In this document: one piece after another, positions 6,651 through 10,443 of the stretch
How the letters are laid out: every line of letters begins with the position of its first letter
How positions within the stretch are numbered: the stretch's first letter is position 1
Origin: an uncultured Selenomonadales bacterium
GTDB lineage: Bacteria; Bacillota; Negativicutes; Selenomonadales; Selenomonadaceae
Reading direction: 5' to 3'
Assembly (NCBI GenBank): GCA_937915725.1
Contig: CALGGV010000132.1
Location: forward strand, 1-10,443
DNA length: 10,443 bases
Program-made: the position numbers and the translations under genes
Notes under the pieces: model-generated
Database searches by the model: none
Told to the model about the DNA's origin: nothing
What the model saw: the letters and a program-made list of their open reading frames with translations, nothing else

Positions 6651-7768
6651 GAAAAATTTTTTCCGGCAACGAACGCGGCTTTAATATTAAAATCTTTGTC
6701 AAAAATAACAATGTCAGCCGCCTTGCCAATTTCCAAACTGCCAATTTCATTATACAAATTTAATTTTCGCGCAGGATTTTTTGTAATAAGTTCGACAACT
6801 TCAGGGATTGAAATTTTTGTATTGCGGTAAAATTTTTTAACAACGTCATTCATAGGCGCAACGCTAGCCGCAATAGTACCGTCAGCCAATTTTGCAACGC
6901 CGTCACGCACAAAAACTTTTTGCCCGCCGAGTTCACTTTCACAATCGCCTAAGCCGCAAGCCCGCAATGAATCAGTTATCAAAATAATTTCGTCAAGCGG
7001 TTTAATCTTTTGCACAATTCTTTGAGCCGCCGCGCAAACGTGAACATTATCAGAGATTAACTCAACCGTTGCATTTGAATCAAACGCCGCGCCGACAATT
7101 CCGGGTTTTCTGTGATTAAAGCCGCTCTGCGCGTTGAAAAGGTGCGTAATGTGCGCCGCGCCGCGTTCAATCGCCGCCATTGCAATTTCGTAAGTTGCCG
7201 CGCTGTGTCCTATCGACACGATAATATTTTTTTCAAGGCAGGCGTCAATAAATTTAAAATCTTCCAACTCTTCCGGCGCAACCGTGATAATTTTTATAAC
7301 GTCCAAAAATTCTTCAAAAAGTTTTAAATCTGCGCGAAGGATATTTTTTGGATTCTGCGCGCCGTGATATTTCGCACTGATGAAAGGACCTTCAACATTT
7401 GCACCGAGAATTTTTGCGCCGCCAATATTTTTGCAGTTGCGAATATTTTTTAAGGCGTCGTAAATTTCGTCAAGCGGCATTGTCATAGTTGTTGGCAAAA
7501 AACTTGTGACGCCGCAAGTTGGTAAAAATTCGCACATATTTTTTAGCGCGGCGGGCGTGGCGTCCATAGTATCAGAATTTGCGCAGCCGTGAATGTGAAT
7601 GTTGATAAAGCCCGGCGATACAAAATTTCCCTGCGCGTCAATAATTTCTTCAGCCGAATTTTCAAACGAAATAATTTTTTCGTCAAAGGTTAAAAATCTT
7701 TCAGTAGCAATAAAAAAATTGCCGCGTTCGTCCGGCAAAATAAATTTTCCATTCGTGATAGTTTTCAT
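6638..7768 (-). CDS. nagA: N-acetylglucosamine-6-phosphate deacetylase
   Basis: The enzyme removes acetate from GlcNAc-6-phosphate to give glucosamine-6-phosphate, in amino-sugar catabolism and cell-wall recycling in the cytoplasm. The 376-residue product has normal length and the amidohydrolase fold signatures: HxH in PGFINIHIHG (H58, H60), the metal-ligand glutamate in NVEGPFIS (E126), H188 in SIGHS, H209 in ITHLFNAQ, DNVHV (240-244) and the catalytic aspartate D266 in LITDSLRACG. The region around 296-310 (DGTIAASVAPMNDVV) departs from the more common GTIAGSxLTMDxAV, a minor divergence. Its ATG overlaps the upstream stop by 4 nt (ATGA), which indicates translational coupling. No nagB or sugar transporter is visible, so the link with the two preceding genes is unclear. 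Confidence 0.93.
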   Translation of the reverse strand: MKTITNGKFILPDERGNFFIATERFLTFDEKIISFENSAEEIIDAQGNFVSPGFINIHIHGCANSDTMDATPAALKNMCEFLPTCGVTSFLPTTMTMPLDEIYDALKNIRNCKNIGGAKILGANVEGPFISAKYHGAQNPKNILRADLKLFEEFLDVIKIITVAPEELEDFKFIDACLEKNIIVSIGHSAATYEIAMAAIERGAAHITHLFNAQSGFNHRKPGIVGAAFDSNATVELISDNVHVCAAAQRIVQKIKPLDEIILITDSLRACGLGDCESELGGQKVFVRDGVAKLADGTIAASVAPMNDVVKKFYRNTKISIPEVVELITKNPARKLNLYNEIGSLEIGKAADIVIFDKDFNIKAAFVAGKNFSCKF

Positions 7769-9852
7769 TTTTTCTGAACTCCCGCGCCCGCGCCGTCAAC
7801 TGCAACATCTACGCTTGTTTCGTCGAAAGTTTTCATTTCATTTAAAGCAGTCAACGCCGCCTCAACAATTTCCGCGCCAATGCAAGCCGCCTCGCCGTCA
7901 TAGCCGATACGCTCGCCGGGCTCAAAATCAAAATTAATTAATTCGGTTGCGTGCAAAATGAACGGACGAATTTGCGGGCAAATTTTTTCAAGGTAACGGG
8001 CGATAATTTCAACCGCGCCGCTGTCTACAACAATAAAAGTCGAATTGTGCGCGGCGGCAACCATTGCGCCAATAATTGCGCCCGTCAAACAGCGAAATTT
8101 TTTTGGTACGTGATTTAAAAATTCTTCCGGCGCAACTTTAAAACTGCCGTCTTTATTCAAAAGTGCCGCTGCAAATTTTTCGTCAATCCTGTCAAGTACC
8201 CAATCTGTCAACTCGGTAATTGCAATAATCGGAATCGCAAAAGAAATTTCTTCCCCAATAGTGCGTCCAAAATTAAATGCAACCGTCGGATTTTGTTTTG
8301 GGTCAACAACTCCTAAAAAAACTTTCATTGCAAAAGTTCGCGCAGTCATACTGAAATCAAGCGAAAGATTATGACGTTTACCCTTGACGCGCTTATAATC
8401 ATTTGTGGTGTTATTGGGCGAATTTTCAATATTTGTGAAGGCAAGCGCGGCGCGGCGCAGTTTGTTTGAAGGTTTTTTTGAATTTGCAATACCGGCAAAT
8501 TGCGCGGCTATATCCTCCAACAAGCCCAAACTTTTTTTCGGCTTTGTCAAGCTATCAAGATATTCCTGACATTTATCCATTGCATTAAAATTCAATTTCG
8601 GCATTGTCTCAAGATAAAAATTAAAAGTGCGGTCGGTTGACGCTATCATTTCATCTTGATCTGTATTCATTTCACGAATCATAATTGGATAGGAACGCGG
8701 CACGTTGAAATTTTGTACGCTGAAAGGCGGCTCGTACGGTCTAAATCTGAAATCGTCGCTAATTTGAAAATCAACGTTGACTTCTTCAATTTGTAAATCG
8801 CCTTCAAAATTTTCTTCCAAATAATTTTCCAATTCGTCAATCGAAGTAATATCTGAAAGTTCATTTAAGCCCATTTTGTCAAGCAAATTTGTAATTATCG
8901 CCTCTTCGGCGTCTTCATCTTTGAAATCGTTTAAATCGCCGTCAAAATCATCTTCCGGCGAACAAACGTATGTGTAAACCAAATTATCCAAAACTTTAGC
9001 CGCTATCGAAGAACCAATAGCCTCGCCTAATGCTAAATCAAGCGTAAACATTGGAGTAAATCCGAAATACTGAATAATTGCCATGTGCCCAATTTCGCGC
9101 CCAATGTGTGACGCTATGACGTGTTCGCTAATATCCGGGTCGATTAAATCGGCTATAAGCGCGGCGGCTGAACTGTTAAAACCGTCCAAAATTGTAATGC
9201 AATTATTTTTTGACGCCTCCAAAATTACGCCAGCCATTGCGCCAAATTCAAAGCCGCCAACTTTTCGCAAAACGTCTAAGCCATTTTCAGAATTTGGATC
9301 ATTGACTTGCAGAGCCTTTTTAATGATTTTTATTTTATTTTTAAATTGGGCGTCAGAAATATTGGAGCCGCGCCCTGTAACTTTTTGGGGATTAATTTCA
9401 AGAATCGCTGAAGTTATCGCAGAGGCAACGGTTGTATTAGAAATTCCCATTTCGCCAATTAAAAAGCAATTATAGCCGGCTTTCACGGCTTTTTTAACTA
9501 AATCCCTGCCAATTTTTATAGATTTTTTCGCCTGCGCCAAAGTCATTGCAGGTCCTTCAGCAATATTATCTGTGCCGTTAGCAATTTTTCTATCGATAAG
9601 CCCCGGCAATTTTGAAATATCAGCATTAACTCCAACATCAACCACGACGAGTTCAGAATTTGCGAAATTTGCAAATGCATTAGCTGCCGCGCCCTTGTCA
9701 ACCAAATAATTTTTAACCATGCCGGCGGTTGTGGTTTGCGGGTACGCGCTAACATTCATTTTTGCCACGCCGTGATCTGCGCAAAAAATAAAAGTGCATT
9801 TTTTAGTTTTGCCGATACTTCGATAACGGAGCGTCATTTCAGTAAAAGTCAT
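7765..9852 (-). CDS. Double CobT-like protein (nicotinate-nucleotide:base phosphoribosyltransferase family)
   Basis: CobT enzymes transfer phosphoribose from nicotinate mononucleotide to the lower-ligand base of cobamides. Residues about 18-295 match the CobT body: FIFCADHGV (21-29), SAYPQ (35-39), GTDNIAEGPAMT (93-104), GEMGISNTT (133-141), GRGSNISD (160-167), KVGGFEFGAMAG (197-208), DGFNSSAAAL (223-232), ASHIGREIGH (247-256) and LALGEAIGSS (273-282), where E277 is the probable catalytic base. The usual N-terminal segment is absent. An acidic linker (about 297-410) leads to a CobT N-terminal motif, LTKPKKSLGLLEDIAAQFAGI (435-455). A degenerate second body follows, lacking DHG and GEMG and ending in LNEMKTF (670-676). 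The start is firm: AAGGAGGA lies in the last codons of the preceding gene, whose stop abuts this ATG. Total length is about twice that of CobT. Confidence 0.85.
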   Translation of the reverse strand: MTFTEMTLRYRSIGKTKKCTFIFCADHGVAKMNVSAYPQTTTAGMVKNYLVDKGAAANAFANFANSELVVVDVGVNADISKLPGLIDRKIANGTDNIAEGPAMTLAQAKKSIKIGRDLVKKAVKAGYNCFLIGEMGISNTTVASAITSAILEINPQKVTGRGSNISDAQFKNKIKIIKKALQVNDPNSENGLDVLRKVGGFEFGAMAGVILEASKNNCITILDGFNSSAAALIADLIDPDISEHVIASHIGREIGHMAIIQYFGFTPMFTLDLALGEAIGSSIAAKVLDNLVYTYVCSPEDDFDGDLNDFKDEDAEEAIITNLLDKMGLNELSDITSIDELENYLEENFEGDLQIEEVNVDFQISDDFRFRPYEPPFSVQNFNVPRSYPIMIREMNTDQDEMIASTDRTFNFYLETMPKLNFNAMDKCQEYLDSLTKPKKSLGLLEDIAAQFAGIANSKKPSNKLRRAALAFTNIENSPNNTTNDYKRVKGKRHNLSLDFSMTARTFAMKVFLGVVDPKQNPTVAFNFGRTIGEEISFAIPIIAITELTDWVLDRIDEKFAAALLNKDGSFKVAPEEFLNHVPKKFRCLTGAIIGAMVAAAHNSTFIVVDSGAVEIIARYLEKICPQIRPFILHATELINFDFEPGERIGYDGEAACIGAEIVEAALTALNEMKTFDETSVDVAVDGAGAGVQKK

Positions 9853-10296
9853 TTAGTTTCCTCCTTGAACTAATTTTTTTACAACTTTTGCGCCCACGTT
9901 CCGAACTTTTCGCAAAGGTGCCACGCGCACTTTTATTTTTGGTTTTATTTCTTTTTCAAGCCCAAAATCGCCGCGTTTAAGGTAAGTAGATTTTGTTTTT
10001 TCCGGTTGAAAATATTTACTTAAAACCTTTGCAAGCTCTTCAGATTCGCCGCTTTCATTGCAGGTAAAAATATCAACTGCCACGTACTTTAGCGCGGAAT
10101 AAATATGCAGGGCGATATGTCCCTCTTTAAACGCCGCTACAAACGCGCTGTGCTCGTTATCAAGACTTGTTGACATAATTTTAGATTCAACGTCAAAAAC
10201 GCTGTCTATAACCGATTTTATTGCCGTAAAATCGAAAAATTTTTTATCATTGCAGTTGTATAAATCTAAAGTTAGTTGACGCGCTAAAATCTTCAT
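9853..10296 (-). CDS. S-adenosylmethionine decarboxylase (SpeD) homologue lacking the pyruvoyl serine
   Basis: The 147-residue product resembles the short bacterial AdoMet decarboxylase proenzyme, which normally cleaves itself at a Glu-Ser bond to make a pyruvoyl cofactor and supplies aminopropyl groups for spermidine. Here the cleavage region reads KEGHIALHIYS (57-67), where Thermotoga-type enzymes have SESHLTIHTWPE, so glycine 59 (codon GGA) replaces the serine. H64 and C79 (DIFTC) keep the positions of catalytic His and Cys, while the WPE segment is lost. A Lys/Arg-rich tail (about 105-147) extends beyond the family's usual 120-130 residues. The ATG at 10296 has AAGGAG 6 nt upstream. No speE is nearby. 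It heads the minus-strand unit and its stop abuts the CobT-like start. A regulatory or divergent role is more likely than a normal decarboxylase. Confidence 0.8.
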   Translation of the reverse strand: MKILARQLTLDLYNCNDKKFFDFTAIKSVIDSVFDVESKIMSTSLDNEHSAFVAAFKEGHIALHIYSALKYVAVDIFTCNESGESEELAKVLSKYFQPEKTKSTYLKRGDFGLEKEIKPKIKVRVAPLRKVRNVGAKVVKKLVQGGN

Positions 10297-10329
10297 TGGA
10301 AACTCCTTTCTGATTCGTCAAAAAAGCGT

Positions 10330-10347
10330 GTTTTTAGCCTTTTTAGC
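10330..10347. repeat. Tandem TTTTAGCC motif upstream of the speD-like gene
   Basis: In plus-strand reading, TTTTTAGCC (or TTTTAGCC) occurs twice back to back in about 10331-10348 (…TTTTTAGCCTTTTTAGCCGG), and TTTTAGCC occurs again at 10411-10418. On the minus strand this is GGCTAAAA, close to the GGGCTAA heptad at the left end of the window. It may be an operator repeat or decayed heptad sequence. Confidence 0.45.
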
Positions 10348-10364
10348 CGGTTTCATACTTCGTC

Positions 10365-10393
10365 AATATATTTTTACTCTAAAAATTAGAAAA
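10365..10393 (-). promoter_or_regulatory. Weak candidate promoter for the speD-like operon
   Basis: On the minus strand, TATATT (10370-10365) has five of six matches to a -10 box, with TTTTCT (10393-10388) 17 nt upstream as a poor -35. A start near 10358 would leave a leader of about 60 nt. The leader contains the tandem repeat of TTTTTAGCC (plus-strand reading) and a second copy of the 8-mer TTGACGAA (minus strand). Other placements are possible. Confidence 0.3.
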
Positions 10394-10434
10394 GCCCTTT
10401 CTCGTTGAAATTTTAGCCCATTTTGGCGATATTT

Positions 10435-10443
10435 CTAATCCCT
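10435..10443 (-). repeat. Edge of an inverted heptad repeat
   Basis: The last nine bases, CTAATCCCT, are the reverse complement of AGGGATTAG. They equal one GGGATTA heptad of the left-edge array in the opposite orientation. The window ends here, so whether a longer array follows cannot be seen. Confidence 0.5.

Noticed and set aside
7599..7937. 112-codon plus-strand open frame opposite nagA and the CobT-like gene
   Set aside because: It is antisense to the junction of two well-supported genes, has no ribosome-binding site I can see, and encodes a low-complexity product typical of a shadow frame.
7765..9852. The CobT-like gene as two genes joined by a frameshift or a missed stop
   Set aside because: The frame is continuous with no internal stop, and I saw no good ribosome-binding site before internal ATG codons near residues 389-425 that would start the second half separately.

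Overview
The window reads as a chromosomal segment of a low-to-mid GC bacterium of the Firmicutes type. The gene order trigger factor, ClpP, ClpX, Lon on one strand is typical of Firmicutes. Shine-Dalgarno sequences are strong (GGAGG-like) and UUG starts are used at least twice. The CobT-like fusion recalls the paired CobT paralogues (ArsA/ArsB) of Sporomusa and Veillonella, so Negativicutes is my best guess. That is an inference: no 16S or other marker is present.

Layout: (1) Positions 1-90 are a telomere-like array of GGGATTA/GGGCTAA heptads. (2) Positions 135-5909 (+) hold a protein quality-control cluster, tig-clpP-clpX-lon, with a plausible promoter before tig, an RNA-type hairpin between tig and clpP, and a small hairpin over the lon ribosome-binding site. 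It ends in an intrinsic terminator (5917-5950) and a second, bidirectional one (about 5954-5990). (3) Positions 5992-6467 are a small CRISPR array of seven repeats and six spacers with no cas genes in view. Its left end is degenerate, and a promoter-like site, leader and 25-codon mini-ORF lie on its right, so it is probably transcribed on the minus strand. (4) Positions 6638-10296 (-) are a tightly coupled three-gene unit: a speD-like gene, a 695-codon gene with two CobT-like regions, and nagA. The first two genes abut with no gap and the last two overlap by 4 nt (ATGA). The right edge, from 10435, shows the heptad motif again in inverted orientation.

The quality-control genes act together: trigger factor folds nascent chains at the ribosome, ClpXP degrades tagged or misfolded proteins, and Lon degrades damaged proteins. 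The minus-strand unit is odd. Its SpeD homologue has glycine where the pyruvoyl-forming serine should be. Its CobT homologue is one polypeptide with an N-truncated but motif-rich first half and a degenerate second half that carries the missing N-terminal motif. NagA, an amino-sugar catabolic enzyme, sits at the end of this unit without an obvious functional link.

The most interesting points are the CobT fusion, the SpeD pseudoenzyme, the CRISPR leader mini-ORF whose stop codon abuts the first repeat, the heptad repeats, and a ClpX whose normally conserved RKH loop reads Ile-His-Gln.
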